Below are positions 22,821-31,844 of a DNA stretch of 53,074 bases, in pieces (positions within the stretch are counted from its first letter, which is position 1; each line of letters begins with the position of its first letter). The notes below the pieces were generated by a model. That model made no database searches and was not told the origin of the DNA. It was given only the letters and a program-made list of their open reading frames with translations. Made by a program: the position numbers and the translations under genes. This DNA is from Lederbergia sp. NSJ-179 (lineage in GTDB: Bacteria; Bacillota; Bacilli; Bacillales; Bacillaceae_C): NCBI RefSeq assembly GCF_022867885.1, contig NZ_JALIFP010000027.1, forward strand, positions 1 to 53,074, in the 5' to 3' direction.

Positions 22821-24368
22821 TTGAATAACAAGACAGGGAATTTTGGAGAACTATTTACAGAAGCGGTTAAACAAACACCAAATAAGATTGCGGTCATTGA
22901 TTATGAAGCTCGTTTAACCTACAAAGAGTTGAATGAAAGATCAAACCAAGTGGCTTCATTTTTACAGTCTTTAGGGGGAAAAAAAGGAGATCGGGTTTCC
23001 TTACTTCTTCCAAATGATTTTCGTTTTATCGAAATTATATATGGAACGATGAAATTAGGCGCGATACCTGTACCCATCAATATAAAATTACCACCATCAA
23101 TTATTTCCTATATTCTAGAGGATAGTGAAGCGACCATCTTGTTTTGTCATCATTCGTTACTTGATGTTTTACACAATTTGGATCTAGAAAGAAAAGTGAA
23201 TGTTATTCAAATTGGAGGTACCCGAAGAAAGGATATTTACTACTATGATTCACTTCTAGGCGGGTATTCTACCAATTTTGAAACAGAGCCGGTTAATGAT
23301 CATGATACATGCCTTTTGCTGTACACATCAGGATCAACAGGAAAGCCCAAAGGCTGTCTCCTTACTCATGGTGGGCAGTATTGGAATGCTGAAGCTCTTT
23401 GCGAGGTGCGTGAATTAAATTCAAGTGAACGATTGCTAATTTTTGCTCCCTTGTATCATGCGAATGCGCTAGTCAATATACAAAGTACGCTGTTTGCAGG
23501 TGGATCAGTCGTTATTTTACCAAAAGTGGATGCTACGATGATTTTTGAAGCAATTGAACGTGAGCAAGTAACTTTTATGACTGCAGTGCCAGCTATTTAT
23601 AAAATGCTTCTAAGTTATTACCGTGACAATAAGGAGCATAACTTATCAAGTCTTCGCTTCTTATTATGCGGTTCTTCAGAACTTGCACAAGAGGTTGTGA
23701 TCGAACTTGAGAAACAATTCAATGTGAGTGTTTTAGAAAGCTATGGGCTGACAGAAGGTGGTCCGGTTGTTTTTTCTTCACGAAGAACGAATCAAACCGG
23801 GCAACGCCCATTTTTAGAGGCATTACCTGGTGTTCAGGTCCAAATCGTTGATGACGAAACACCCCTCGCAACAAATAAAATTGGTGAACTTTGGGTGAAA
23901 AGTCCAGGTGTTGCAAAAGGTTACTGGAAATTACCAAAAGTAACAGCTGAACGTTTTACAGATGAAGGCTGGCTGAAAACCGGTGATCTCGCAAGAATCG
24001 ATGAAAACGGTCATGCCTATATTGCTGGAAGAAAAGACGACATGATTAGCGTTGGCGGCGAGAATACATATCCAAAAGAGGTTGAAAATGTTTTGCTCAA
24101 GCATCCAAGTGTTCGTGATGTGATTGTGACTGCGATTCCTCATCACCTAAAAGGCCAAGTCCCTATCGCTGTTGTTGAATGTCGAACAGGTCACTCGATC
24201 ACTGAAAAGGAATTACAGGACCATTTCTTTGAGCATGGGCCAGTGTACGCTTATCCAAGACATATATTCTTTCTTGAATCATTGCCTCTAGCTGGTACAG
24301 GAAAAGTCGATAAAGTTTTATTAAAACAATACGTCGATGAGCAATTAAAGAAAATAAAGGGGGACTAA
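22821..24368 (+). CDS. Acyl-CoA synthetase (AMP-forming ligase)
   Basis: The 515-residue enzyme belongs to the ANL superfamily: it adenylates a carboxylic acid and transfers it to CoA. Visible motifs are LLYTSGSTGKPKGCLLTH (near residue 168), APLYHANALVN, YGLTEGGPV, GWLKTGDLARID, AGRKDDMISVGGENTYPKEV and PLAGTGKVDK with the catalytic lysine. Length is normal for medium- or long-chain and aryl acid ligases; substrate cannot be read from sequence. I chose the TTG at 22821 because AGGAGGGG lies 5 bases before it. It is the first gene of a four-gene run with four-base or shorter gaps to the next two. Confidence 0.9.
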   Translation: MNNKTGNFGELFTEAVKQTPNKIAVIDYEARLTYKELNERSNQVASFLQSLGGKKGDRVSLLLPNDFRFIEIIYGTMKLGAIPVPINIKLPPSIISYILEDSEATILFCHHSLLDVLHNLDLERKVNVIQIGGTRRKDIYYYDSLLGGYSTNFETEPVNDHDTCLLLYTSGSTGKPKGCLLTHGGQYWNAEALCEVRELNSSERLLIFAPLYHANALVNIQSTLFAGGSVVILPKVDATMIFEAIEREQVTFMTAVPAIYKMLLSYYRDNKEHNLSSLRFLLCGSSELAQEVVIELEKQFNVSVLESYGLTEGGPVVFSSRRTNQTGQRPFLEALPGVQVQIVDDETPLATNKIGELWVKSPGVAKGYWKLPKVTAERFTDEGWLKTGDLARIDENGHAYIAGRKDDMISVGGENTYPKEVENVLLKHPSVRDVIVTAIPHHLKGQVPIAVVECRTGHSITEKELQDHFFEHGPVYAYPRHIFFLESLPLAGTGKVDKVLLKQYVDEQLKKIKGD

Positions 24369-24372
24369 TGAA

Positions 24373-24807
24373 ATGTCAGATTTAAAAGCAGAGATTCAAC
24401 AAAGATTAAAACACGCTCCATTTAATAAATTTCTCAATATTGAAGTGTTAGAGGTTGAGGACACCTATTTAAAAGCAAAACTTCCTTTTCAAGAAATCTT
24501 CCAAGCCGGCTCTGAAGAAAGAGGCTGGTACATTCATGGAGGAGTCATTGCTTCATTCATAGATGTTATTGGTGACTATGTCTTTGTTCCAGCCTATGGA
24601 CAGCCGCTGCCTACAGTTGACTTAAGGGTTGATTACCTGCGAGCAGCTAAATCAGAGGATTTGTATGCTGAAGCAACACTTGTAAAAGGAGGGCGTGCTT
24701 TAGGAGTGAGTGATATTAAAGTAACCGATGGGAATCAACGGGAAATAGCTATTGGTCGAGGGGTTTATAGCACACAAGGTGCAGCAAAGCGTGCTGAGAA
24801 GAAATGA
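24373..24807 (+). CDS. PaaI-type hotdog thioesterase
   Basis: The 144-residue protein has the hotdog signature GWYIHGGVIASFIDVIGDY, in which His-Gly-Gly and the following Asp form the active region, and LPTVDLRVDYLRAAKSEDLY. Such enzymes hydrolyse acyl- or aryl-CoA thioesters, often as a rescue step when dead-end CoA esters accumulate. It lies 4 bases after the ligase and overlaps the next gene by four bases (ATGA), so it works with that ligase. Confidence 0.85.
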   Translation: MSDLKAEIQQRLKHAPFNKFLNIEVLEVEDTYLKAKLPFQEIFQAGSEERGWYIHGGVIASFIDVIGDYVFVPAYGQPLPTVDLRVDYLRAAKSEDLYAEATLVKGGRALGVSDIKVTDGNQREIAIGRGVYSTQGAAKRAEKK

Positions 24808-25562
24808 ATTATCAATTTGATCATATCATTCATTATGTAGCCAGCCCAGAAAAAACGTTGGAGATTGCAAAAGCATTTGGGCTTCATGCGGTTGAAGGTG
24901 GCTGTCATGAAACGAGAGGAACATACAATGCACTTTGCTACTTTGATTTAAGTTACATTGAATGGATTGGTATTTTTAATCAACAGCTAGTAGACGAAAA
25001 TCATGTGCCACTAAGCGTCATCTCAAGTATTAAAGAATCTGATTATACAGAAGGTATTGTAAGGCTTGCGCTACGTACGACGCAAATTGAAAAAGATGCG
25101 CAATTGTTTAGAGAAAAGGGGCTTGAAGTCATTGGGCCCATTGATGCGAAACGGCGCCGTCCAGATGGAGAATTGATTTATTGGAAGCAACTTTATATAA
25201 ATGATCCTACTATAGAAGTGCGCCTGCCCTTCCTTATTGAGTGGCAAGAGCCTGATAGGGAAAGGCGTGAATCTCTACAAAGACAATCTATTATTGCTGA
25301 ACATAAGCTGGGCTCATTGAAATTGCAAGAAATCCGGATTCCGATTTCTGATTTAACTTGTGCAAAGCAATGGGGAGATATATTTCACTTAAAACAGGAA
25401 ACAGAAAAAAATGAGGTTCGTTTGCGATTATCTGGTGGAGATATCGTTTTTCATCGTTCGCACAAAAAGGAAGCTGAGTCATACGAAGTTTTGTTACATG
25501 ATGCAACGGTTGATGCTAGTACCACTATTTTTGGTGCCACATATAGATGTTACAAAAAATGA
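24804..25562 (+). CDS. VOC-family protein (glyoxalase-like domain)
   Basis: The 252-residue protein opens with YQFDHIIHYVASPEKTLEIA, the first beta strand and metal-binding His of the vicinal oxygen chelate fold. GGCHETRGTYNALCYFDLSY, IEWIGIF and VRLALRTTQIEKDAQLFREK follow. It resembles the Glyoxalase_3 group of YycE-like Bacillus proteins. It could be a dioxygenase, isomerase or lyase; the substrate is unknown. It is translationally coupled to the thioesterase, so it probably acts on the same acid or its CoA ester. Confidence 0.75.
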   Translation: MNYQFDHIIHYVASPEKTLEIAKAFGLHAVEGGCHETRGTYNALCYFDLSYIEWIGIFNQQLVDENHVPLSVISSIKESDYTEGIVRLALRTTQIEKDAQLFREKGLEVIGPIDAKRRRPDGELIYWKQLYINDPTIEVRLPFLIEWQEPDRERRESLQRQSIIAEHKLGSLKLQEIRIPISDLTCAKQWGDIFHLKQETEKNEVRLRLSGGDIVFHRSHKKEAESYEVLLHDATVDASTTIFGATYRCYKK

Positions 25563-25583
25563 GAGTAGAAAGAGGGATGAAAA

Positions 25584-26570
25584 ATGAAAGCAGCACTTAT
25601 TACTGAAAATGGAAGTCTTGATAAAGTCGTGATTGGAGAGCACCCTAAACCGGAAGTTGGAGCAGATGATGTCATTGTAAAAGTAAAAGCGGTTAGCTTA
25701 AACCACTTAGATATCTTTGTTCGTAGAGGGATGCCTGGTCAAAGAAAGAAACCTCCTTTTCCTCATATCTCTGGGGGAGATGTGGCTGGATTCATTGATA
25801 CAATTGGTGAAAATGTTGAAGGTCTTCAAGTTGGTGATCGTGTCCTGATTGATCCGAAAATTGCCGGCTACGGGGCACTAGGTGAAGATTTACAAGGTGG
25901 GTTAGCTGAGTTTGTTAAAGTTCCAGCTGTTAATATCATTCCACTGCCTGAAAATATTTCATTTGAAGATGCAGCTGCTCTTCCTATTGCCTATGGAACA
26001 GCTTGGAAAATGTTAATCAATCGAGGAGAGCTAAAAGCCAATGAAACGGTTCTTATTTTAGGGGCAAGTGGTGGTGTAGGAAATGCACTTGTTCAAATTG
26101 CAAAAATTGCTGGTGCGAATATTATTGCTGCTGCAGGATCAGAAGAAAAACTAGAAAAGTTAAAAGAATTAGGTGCGGATCATGTCATTAATTACAACGA
26201 AGAAGACTTCTCTCGGAAGACATGGCAGATTACGAAAAAACAAGGTGCAGACGTAGTGGTTGACTACACTGGAGAAGCGACTTGGCCTAAAAGTATTCTT
26301 GCGACTAAAAAAAGAGGACGGATTTTGACTTGTGGGGCCACGACTGGTTTTAATGCTGTGACAGATTTACGCTATGTGTGGAAACGCGAAATCTCAATTA
26401 TTGGCTCAACTAGTTGGGAGAGAAGAGATTTAGAGATTCTATTAGAGCTTGTTGAAAGTGGAAAGCTTAAACCAATCATTGATCGAATCCTTCCTTTAGA
26501 AGAGGCAAGGGAAGCTCATCGTTTAATGGAAGAACGTGAAATCTTCGGAAAACTTATTTTGCAGCCTTAA
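25584..26570 (+). CDS. Zinc-binding-type alcohol dehydrogenase / quinone reductase (MDR)
   Basis: The 328-residue protein is a medium-chain dehydrogenase/reductase: GroES-like N-terminus (VKAVSLNHLDIFVRRGMPG, PHISGGDVAGFIDTIGE, VGDRVLIDP) and a Rossmann domain with ILGASGGVGNALVQIAK near residue 155. The usual structural zinc cysteines are absent, which points to the quinone oxidoreductase or enoyl reductase branch, using NADPH. AAAGAGGG lies 6 bases before the ATG. It closes the first half of the cluster and may reduce an enoyl or quinone intermediate. Confidence 0.85.
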   Translation: MKAALITENGSLDKVVIGEHPKPEVGADDVIVKVKAVSLNHLDIFVRRGMPGQRKKPPFPHISGGDVAGFIDTIGENVEGLQVGDRVLIDPKIAGYGALGEDLQGGLAEFVKVPAVNIIPLPENISFEDAAALPIAYGTAWKMLINRGELKANETVLILGASGGVGNALVQIAKIAGANIIAAAGSEEKLEKLKELGADHVINYNEEDFSRKTWQITKKQGADVVVDYTGEATWPKSILATKKRGRILTCGATTGFNAVTDLRYVWKREISIIGSTSWERRDLEILLELVESGKLKPIIDRILPLEEAREAHRLMEEREIFGKLILQP

Positions 26571-26581
26571 ACGAAACTGCC

Positions 26582-26816
26582 GTCAGTGGGAGGAAGCTAC
26601 AAACTACGGGCTGTAGATCATGCAGACAAGAATATACAGATGTAGCGAATTAAGTCTGTATCTTCTTCCCTACTGATAGTTAGCGGAATTTATCGGGGCG
26701 TTAGCGTCCATAATCCCCCACTTCGATTTCTTGGCATTTCATGTCTTGTGGGGGCTTACGGACGGTGGCACCGGGATAAACGCTTCGACCGGAAGGCGGT
26801 GACTCTGCCTTCCGGT
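26582..26816 (+). repeat. Structured intergenic element, related to 3161-3336
   Basis: GTCAGTGGGAGGAAG (26582-26596) pairs with CTTCTTCCCTACTGAT (26662-26677), enclosing ATACAGA/TCTGTAT and CTAC/GTAG stems. Then CCCCCAC (26715-26721) pairs with GTGGGGG (26748-26754), sharing the CCCCCACTTCGA core with the element at 3164. Finally ACCGGAAGGC (26788-26797) pairs with GCCTTCCGGT (26807-26816), followed by TTTG, a terminator-like end. It may be a mobile-element end (IS200/IS605 type) or a leader RNA for the importer genes that start 44 bases later. Confidence 0.5.
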
Positions 26817-26859
26817 TTGTTCTATTACTAATTTGAAGCTAGATGGGAGGAGAACGAAG

Positions 26860-27621
26860 GTGAATGGAAAAATATGGGGTAATCGTTTAGCACAAATTAT
26901 CTTTCTCCTCATCTTACTAGGAAGCTGTGAATGGGCTGTCCGCTCTGGTCTTATTAGCACACTTTATTTAGCAGCACCTACAGAAGTTATTCGTGTGTTT
27001 GTTTCTTACTTCACCACCGATCCCATTTTTACGGATATGTATGTGACCCTTTCTGAGTACTTTGCCGGGTTTGCAATTGCGATTGTTATTGGAGTTGGTG
27101 GAGGCGTTTTTCTTGCTATTATTCCAAAACTAGAAAGGTTTAGCTCTCCTTACTTGGCGGCATTAATGGCGATACCGAACGTAACACTGATTCCATTGCT
27201 TACGTTATGGCTTGGGATTGGGCTAACTCAAAAAACAATGATTGTGATCCTCTTTTGTGTCTTTCCAATATTGTTTAATACATTGGCTGGTGTTAAGGAG
27301 ACGGAAGAGAATCATTTAAAGGTAGCGAGAGTCTTTGAAGCTTCAAAATGGCAAATCATTACAAAGGTATTGATCCCTTCAGCTATCCCGACTATTTTTG
27401 CTAGTTTCCGTCTTGCAGCGGCAAGTGGGTTAGTCGGTGCGCTATTTGGAGAAATGCTTGCATCACGAGCAGGGATTGGAAACTTACTTACAAGAGCAGT
27501 CTCGCTATATAATACGGCAGATGTGTTTGCTTTAATTACGTTGGTCACATTGATATCCGTGTTGAATATCGCAATTATTAACCTGATCGAGAAAAAACTG
27601 TTTTTGGGTGGAAGTCATTAA
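26860..27621 (+). CDS. ABC importer permease (SsuC/ThiX-like)
   Basis: The 253-residue protein has six membrane helices and the BPD_transp_1 coupling loop EENHLKVARVFEASKWQIIT (the EAA motif) near residue 160. Its text is that of the SsuC/TauC/ThiX group, which imports sulfonates, thiamine precursors or aromatic acids. I chose the GTG at 26860, with GGGAGG 9 bases upstream; an in-frame ATG at 26833 has no such site. The substrate-binding protein follows 22 bases later, so the importer forms one operon. Confidence 0.9.
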   Translation: MNGKIWGNRLAQIIFLLILLGSCEWAVRSGLISTLYLAAPTEVIRVFVSYFTTDPIFTDMYVTLSEYFAGFAIAIVIGVGGGVFLAIIPKLERFSSPYLAALMAIPNVTLIPLLTLWLGIGLTQKTMIVILFCVFPILFNTLAGVKETEENHLKVARVFEASKWQIITKVLIPSAIPTIFASFRLAAASGLVGALFGEMLASRAGIGNLLTRAVSLYNTADVFALITLVTLISVLNIAIINLIEKKLFLGGSH

Positions 27622-27643
27622 GAGGTCATGGGAGGTTAGGAAG

Positions 27644-28627
27644 ATGACTTTGAAGCAGATGATTATAGCAATTGGATTTATTTTGTTGCTATCAGGATGT
27701 GCGGGAGAAAAATCAACAGGAGAAAACAAGGACGGATCTTTACAAACCGTACGCTTTGCGGGATTTGCTGGGATCAATGGCTTACCCGTTCACTACGGAA
27801 TTGAAAAAGGTTTTTTTGAAGATGAAGGACTTAGTATTGAGTTTGTCGATACAGAGGATCAAATAGCTGCGCTTGCTAGTAATGAAGTTGATATTGCGGA
27901 AGCATCGACAACCAATGCAATTATTGGGGCGGGGAGAGAAGTCCCATTGAAAATAATATCGTCGATGTATCGCACAAAAGGCCCTTTTTATTTAATTAGT
28001 CAACCAGATATAGAAACAGTTGAAGACCTGAAAGGAAAAACAGTCGGTATTGCTCGTAACGGAATAGGAATGGAACTCTATACACGTGAAATCTTGAAGC
28101 AGCACGGAATAGGAGAAGATGATGTAACGTTACTTGCTAACGGACGTCATCAAGACGCGTATTCAAGTTTGTTAAATAAACAAGTGGATGCCACAATTAT
28201 CCATGAACCGTTTGCTTCTTTAGGGGAACTTTCAGGTAAAGCAAGGTTGCTTGCAAATGGTTGGGATTATTTACCGTCTTTTCATACGGGTGTCGTGACA
28301 GCTCATACTGATTTTATTGACTCTGAGCCTGAGGTGATCACAAAGTTTTTGCGGGCATACTTTAAATCAAATGAATATGCAAAAGAAAACCTAGATGAAT
28401 ATTTAGAATATGTCGGTAAAAATGTTGATATTGAAGCAGATGTACTTCAAATGGTATTTGAACGAGAAGAGCCGATTTGGGAGAACGAACCGCAGCTAGA
28501 TTTAGATGCAATACAATCCACCCAAGAAATTCAGCTTGAATATGGCTTTCAAGATGAAATTTATGATGTTGAACAATTCATCGATTCACGTTTTATATCT
28601 GACCTCGATGAAGAAAAGGAGGAGTAA
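27644..28627 (+). CDS. ABC substrate-binding lipoprotein (NMT1/ThiY-like)
   Basis: The 327-residue protein has a lipoprotein signal ending in the lipobox LLSGC near residue 19, so it is anchored outside the membrane. The mature part is an NMT1/SsuA-type periplasmic-binding fold: VRFAGFAGINGLPVHYGIEK, GFFEDEGLSIEFVDTEDQIA, NEVDIAEAST, DLKGKTVGIARNGIGMELYT, VDATIIHEPFASLG. Such proteins bind thiamine pyrimidines, sulfonates, nitrate or aromatic acids. The ATG at 27644 follows GGGAGGTTAGG. Only two bases separate it from the ATPase gene. Confidence 0.9.
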   Translation: MTLKQMIIAIGFILLLSGCAGEKSTGENKDGSLQTVRFAGFAGINGLPVHYGIEKGFFEDEGLSIEFVDTEDQIAALASNEVDIAEASTTNAIIGAGREVPLKIISSMYRTKGPFYLISQPDIETVEDLKGKTVGIARNGIGMELYTREILKQHGIGEDDVTLLANGRHQDAYSSLLNKQVDATIIHEPFASLGELSGKARLLANGWDYLPSFHTGVVTAHTDFIDSEPEVITKFLRAYFKSNEYAKENLDEYLEYVGKNVDIEADVLQMVFEREEPIWENEPQLDLDAIQSTQEIQLEYGFQDEIYDVEQFIDSRFISDLDEEKEE

Positions 28628-28629
28628 CC

Positions 28630-29406
28630 ATGTCGGTTTTCTCTATTGAACATCTATCAAAGACATATCAATCAGGTGCGGAAACAACGACAACTTTAAG
28701 TAATATTAATTTAACAATCAACAGTAATGAATTTATTTGTATAATTGGTCCTAGTGGTTGCGGCAAAAGTACACTCCTTGAGATACTTGGTGGATTACGA
28801 ACGGTTTCAGCAGGTAAGGTTCATTTTCAAGGGAAACCATTAGAGAAACCATCGAGACGAATTGGTGTTATCTTTCAAGATGCATCCTTGTACCCTTGGA
28901 GAACGATCGAACAAAATGTTGGGATTGGTCTTGAAATGAGGGGAGTAAAGAAAAAGGATAGAAGAGAAGCTATTCATTCATATTTGGATATGGTCGGATT
29001 AAATGGTTTTGCTACAAATTATCCACACCAATTATCAGGTGGAATGAAACAGCGAGCAGGTATCGCAAGAGCACTTGTGAATGATCCTGATGTCCTTTTA
29101 ATGGATGAGCCATTTGGAGCCCTAGACCATTTAACAAGGCTGTCCATGCAGGATGACTTGCTGCAAATTTGGTCAAAGGAAAAAAAGACGGTTGTTTTTG
29201 TCACCCATGATGTAGCGGAAGCTGTTTTCCTAGCGGATCGTGTCGTGCTTATGAGTCCTCGACCAGGAAAGGTCAAAGAAATTTTTTCAATTAAACAGAA
29301 ACGACCAAGAAACCGTGACGATGAGCAATTACTAAAATTACAATCCAAAATCTATGAAAGTATAAATCGAGCAAAAGAAAAAATAATGCCTGAGTATTCA
29401 ATTTGA
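28630..29406 (+). CDS. ABC importer ATPase (SsuB/TauB-like)
   Basis: The 258-residue subunit shows Walker A GPSGCGKST near residue 39, Q-loop IGVIFQDASLYPW, signature YPHQLSGGMKQRAGIARAL, Walker B VLLMDEPFGALD and the switch FVTHDVAEA. It energises the permease and binding protein encoded directly upstream. A terminator follows at 29505. Confidence 0.93.
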   Translation: MSVFSIEHLSKTYQSGAETTTTLSNINLTINSNEFICIIGPSGCGKSTLLEILGGLRTVSAGKVHFQGKPLEKPSRRIGVIFQDASLYPWRTIEQNVGIGLEMRGVKKKDRREAIHSYLDMVGLNGFATNYPHQLSGGMKQRAGIARALVNDPDVLLMDEPFGALDHLTRLSMQDDLLQIWSKEKKTVVFVTHDVAEAVFLADRVVLMSPRPGKVKEIFSIKQKRPRNRDDEQLLKLQSKIYESINRAKEKIMPEYSI

Positions 29407-29504
29407 TCCATATGTCCCTCTGAAAAATGGAGAATCAATGGAATATGATGAGGAGTATATCTTGAAGTTTTATTTTTTACTAAATTAATAACAATGAAGT
29501 TTAG

Positions 29505-29536
29505 GACTGGATCCAGTATGGGTTTCGGTCTTTTTT
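29505..29536 (+). terminator. Terminator after the importer operon
   Basis: GACTGG (29505-29510) pairs with TCGGTC (29525-29530), followed by six T's. Confidence 0.6.
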
Positions 29537-29544
29537 ATGGTCTA

Positions 29545-29718
29545 GGAATTTATAAAATTCTTAGCTTGTGGATAACCAGCTTATCTTGCAGTTGGTGTCT
29601 AGCTCCAGGCGCCATCGGCTCGAGGTCAAATAACCTGAGCCAAAGAAAGGCAAAGAACGCCTTTCTTTGGCTCAGAACATTTGCTTGTCGACGATTACGG
29701 GCGCCTTATACTTTTCTT
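29545..29718. repeat. MITE-like repeat, copy 3
   Basis: The core GTCTAGCTCCAGGCGCC, then CTCGAGGTCAAATAACC, and AACATTTGCTTGTCG match copy 2 at 19462-19622. The inner hairpin has its own sequence, CTGAGCCAAAGAAAGGC with GCCTTTCTTTGGCTCAG. The right end GGCGCCTTATACTTTTCTT is the complement of the left end AAGAAAGTATAA of copy 2. The conserved outer arms with a variable inner stem are typical of a MITE or REP-like family. The rest of 29407-29896 holds no supported gene. Confidence 0.75.
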
Positions 29719-29896
29719 GTTTTTTCTTCTAATAATATTTTAATCAAGTCTATATTCCCCACTAAAGGGATACGAAGCAAGGAGAGGTTATTAAGTAGAC
29801 TTTAATGTGACTTCGAAAGCCGTTTTCTTCTTCAAGGTGCAACCCAACGATAAGCGGGAGATGAATGACGATTGGCAAAGCCAAAGAGTTTAACTG

Positions 29897-30322
29897 TTGG
29901 AACTAACGTTCTATAAAATATCACTCTATGAAACCATCATGGATTTAACCAATGGAAGGGGGGCAACGGCTGCGATTGATTCGATCGGAGGGATGGCCGG
30001 GAATGATTTGGCCTTCTGTGTATGTCCAAATGGGAATTTTCTTACCATCGGTCTTTTATCCGGGATCCAAGTCAATTGGGAAGATATTGTCAACAAAGCA
30101 AAAGTGAATGCGAACATATTTCATTTACGTCATTGGAATCAAAAGGTTTCCACAGCTCAATGGCAAAGAACGTTGAAAAATGCAATAAAACTATTAGAAA
30201 ATCAGCAATTACGCTTGATGAAGGCTGATGCACAGTATGATTTACTTGACGTGAAAAAGGCGATTGAAGCTGTAAATAGTAGTAAAGGGAAAGTGTTTCT
30301 TACAAGCCGTTTTAACTTATAA
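29897..30322 (+). pseudogene. Medium-chain dehydrogenase, C-terminal fragment
   Basis: The frame SLYETIMDLTNGRGATAAID, SIGGMAGNDLAFCVCPNGNF, LTIGLLSGIQVNWEDI and AIEAVNSSKGKVFLTSRF is the C-terminal half of an MDR-type NADPH:quinone reductase or zinc-type alcohol dehydrogenase. The GroES-like half and the nucleotide-binding glycine motif are missing upstream. It has no credible start signal. Confidence 0.75.
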
Positions 30323-30339
30323 ATGCGTGGTCTAACTCC

Positions 30340-30760
30340 ACCGTCTTTAGACGGTATTAGCTTTTAGCCTTTTCCCAGCGTGTCCATACTAATGAATGAG
30401 GTGATGGTATGGACGGATATAGAAAAAGCAGTCATGCAGTGTATGACATCAAGTATCATATCATATGGGTTATAAAATACAGATATAAAATGCGGAAGGG
30501 CTAGGGAGTTAATTAGGCAAGGTTGTGAAGCAAGAGGCATCACAATCTTGCAAGGAAGCGTAGGAAAAGATCACATCCATTTATTGTTATCGTGTCCGCC
30601 GGGTATGGCACCGAGTAAGATATTACAATACCTAAAAGGTAGATCCTCAAGATTATTACAGGATGAATTCCCTGTACTTAAAAAAGGTATTGGGGACAGT
30701 ACAACCGATTTGGTATAAACGTTTTCTCTCTTTAGAGGAAAAACAAGAAACCCAAAGAAT
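30340..30760 (+). mobile_element. IS200-type element remnant
   Basis: A subterminal palindrome ACCGTCTTTAGACGGT (30340-30355) resembles the left-end hairpin recognised by IS200/IS605 transposases. It lies about 50 bases before a broken tnpA. The right end is not recognisable. Confidence 0.6.
30409..30734 (+). pseudogene. IS200-type Y1 transposase TnpA, broken
   Basis: The frame starts with GAGGTGAT upstream of ATG 30409 and reads YRKSSHAVYDIKYHIIWVIK, typical of IS200 TnpA. It breaks near 30500, where the frame changes and some codons are lost, then continues RELIRQGCEARGITILQGSV and GKDHIHLLLSCPPGMAPSKI with the HUH metal motif HIH. A second shift near 30685 is needed to reach KKRYWGQ. The C-terminal helix with the catalytic tyrosine is missing. 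It cannot be active. Confidence 0.8.
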
Positions 30761-30793
30761 AAGCTAAAAGAAATAAAAGTATCGCCATACAGA

Positions 30794-31105
30794 ATGGAAG
30801 CTGATGAAGGGTTATATACGTTATACCATAATGATTTTCGCTTACTAAATGGGAAATTATTAGAACACTATGGTTTTACCAGTGAATTGAAAGAAACGTT
30901 CAGTCATTTTCCAGCAATTATAGACTTGGAAGAGGTTCAATCCGAAGATGTGGAGAGATTCATTCCGTTTGTATTGGGCGATATGGATTACAACCCGGAA
31001 GATGTCCATAAAGATCTCAATGTCTTTACATTTGACCAGATCATTGGCTATATAGAAACAGCGGTTGAAGTAGGGATGGTCAAAATAAAGCCTCTCCTAG
31101 CTTAA
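30794..31105 (+). CDS. Hypothetical protein, possibly 5'-truncated
   Basis: The 103-residue product is acidic and soluble (MEADEGLYTLYHNDFRLLNG, KLLEHYGFTSELKETFSHF, VLGDMDYNPEDVHKDLNVF). I do not recognise the family. No ribosome binding site precedes the ATG, and the frame stays open upstream (KLKEIKVSPYR) into the IS200 debris, so it may be the C-terminal part of a gene cut by that element. Confidence 0.4.
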   Translation: MEADEGLYTLYHNDFRLLNGKLLEHYGFTSELKETFSHFPAIIDLEEVQSEDVERFIPFVLGDMDYNPEDVHKDLNVFTFDQIIGYIETAVEVGMVKIKPLLA

Positions 31106-31187
31106 GAGATTTTTCTTAGTCTTATTCTAACAAGCCTAAGTGTCGAAAGAATCTAACAAGCCAATATAAACGAGTGGAGGGCGTATC

Positions 31188-31625
31188 ATGGAAAATACAT
31201 TCAAAGCTTTAGTAATAGAGCAAGAAAATGAAGGTTTAAATTTAGAGATTAAGGAAATGAAACCTTCTGATTTACCAGATGATGATTTCTTAATTAAAGT
31301 GAAATATAGCGGTATAAACTATAAAGACGGTCTTGCCGCTCACCCCGATGGGAAAATAGTGAATCAGTATCCTTTTATTCCAGGAATTGATTTAGCTGGA
31401 GAAGTTGTTTTATCAAAAGATGAGCGTTATAAAAAAGGGGACGCCGTTATTGTAACGAGTTATGAATTAGGCGTTTCCCATTTTGGCGGCTATAGTGAGT
31501 ATGCAAGTGTCCCCTCAGAATGGATCGTACCACTCCCATCTGGTTTAAGCCTAAGAGAAAGTATGATAATGGGTACCGCGGGTTTTACGGCCGCGTTATC
31601 TATTCAAAGACTAGAAGGTGACTAA
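31188..31625 (+). pseudogene. AcuI/YhdH-type acryloyl-CoA reductase, N-terminal fragment
   Basis: The gene has a good GGAGGG site and starts MENTFKALVIEQENEGLNLE. It contains YSGINYKDGLAAHPDGKIV, PFIPGIDLAGEVV, GGYSEYASVP and MGTAGFTAALSIQRLE, the N-terminal GroES-like domain of YhdH/AcuI oxidoreductases. It ends at GTAGFTAALSIQRLEGD, just before the Rossmann glycine motif. About 180 of 325 residues are missing. It belongs to a different subfamily from the fragment at 29897, so the two are not halves of one gene. Confidence 0.8.
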
Positions 31626-31680
31626 TGTGTAGAAGTGGCGTTGCATATATTTTCATAACCTGTATGAACCGATTATGGTG

Positions 31681-31718
31681 AAGAGGAATGCAATTTTTTT
31701 GCAACCTCTCTTTTTATT
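31681..31718 (+). terminator. Rho-independent terminator
   Basis: AGAGG pairs with CCTCT and an inner TGCA with TGCA, followed by CTTTTTATT. Confidence 0.65.
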
Positions 31719-31844
31719 AGGTGAGAAAATATATAACCACTTCTTTTCACTTTTCCCTCCAAAGTTTTTCAGATTCCTAGCATGATTAGCTAACTTCCTA
31801 TATTATATCTACTATAATTACTTTCTGTGAAGAGGAGCAATGGG

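Noticed and set aside
29897-31625. One dehydrogenase gene split by the IS200 element
   Set aside because: The C-terminal fragment comes first and the N-terminal fragment second, and they belong to different MDR subfamilies.
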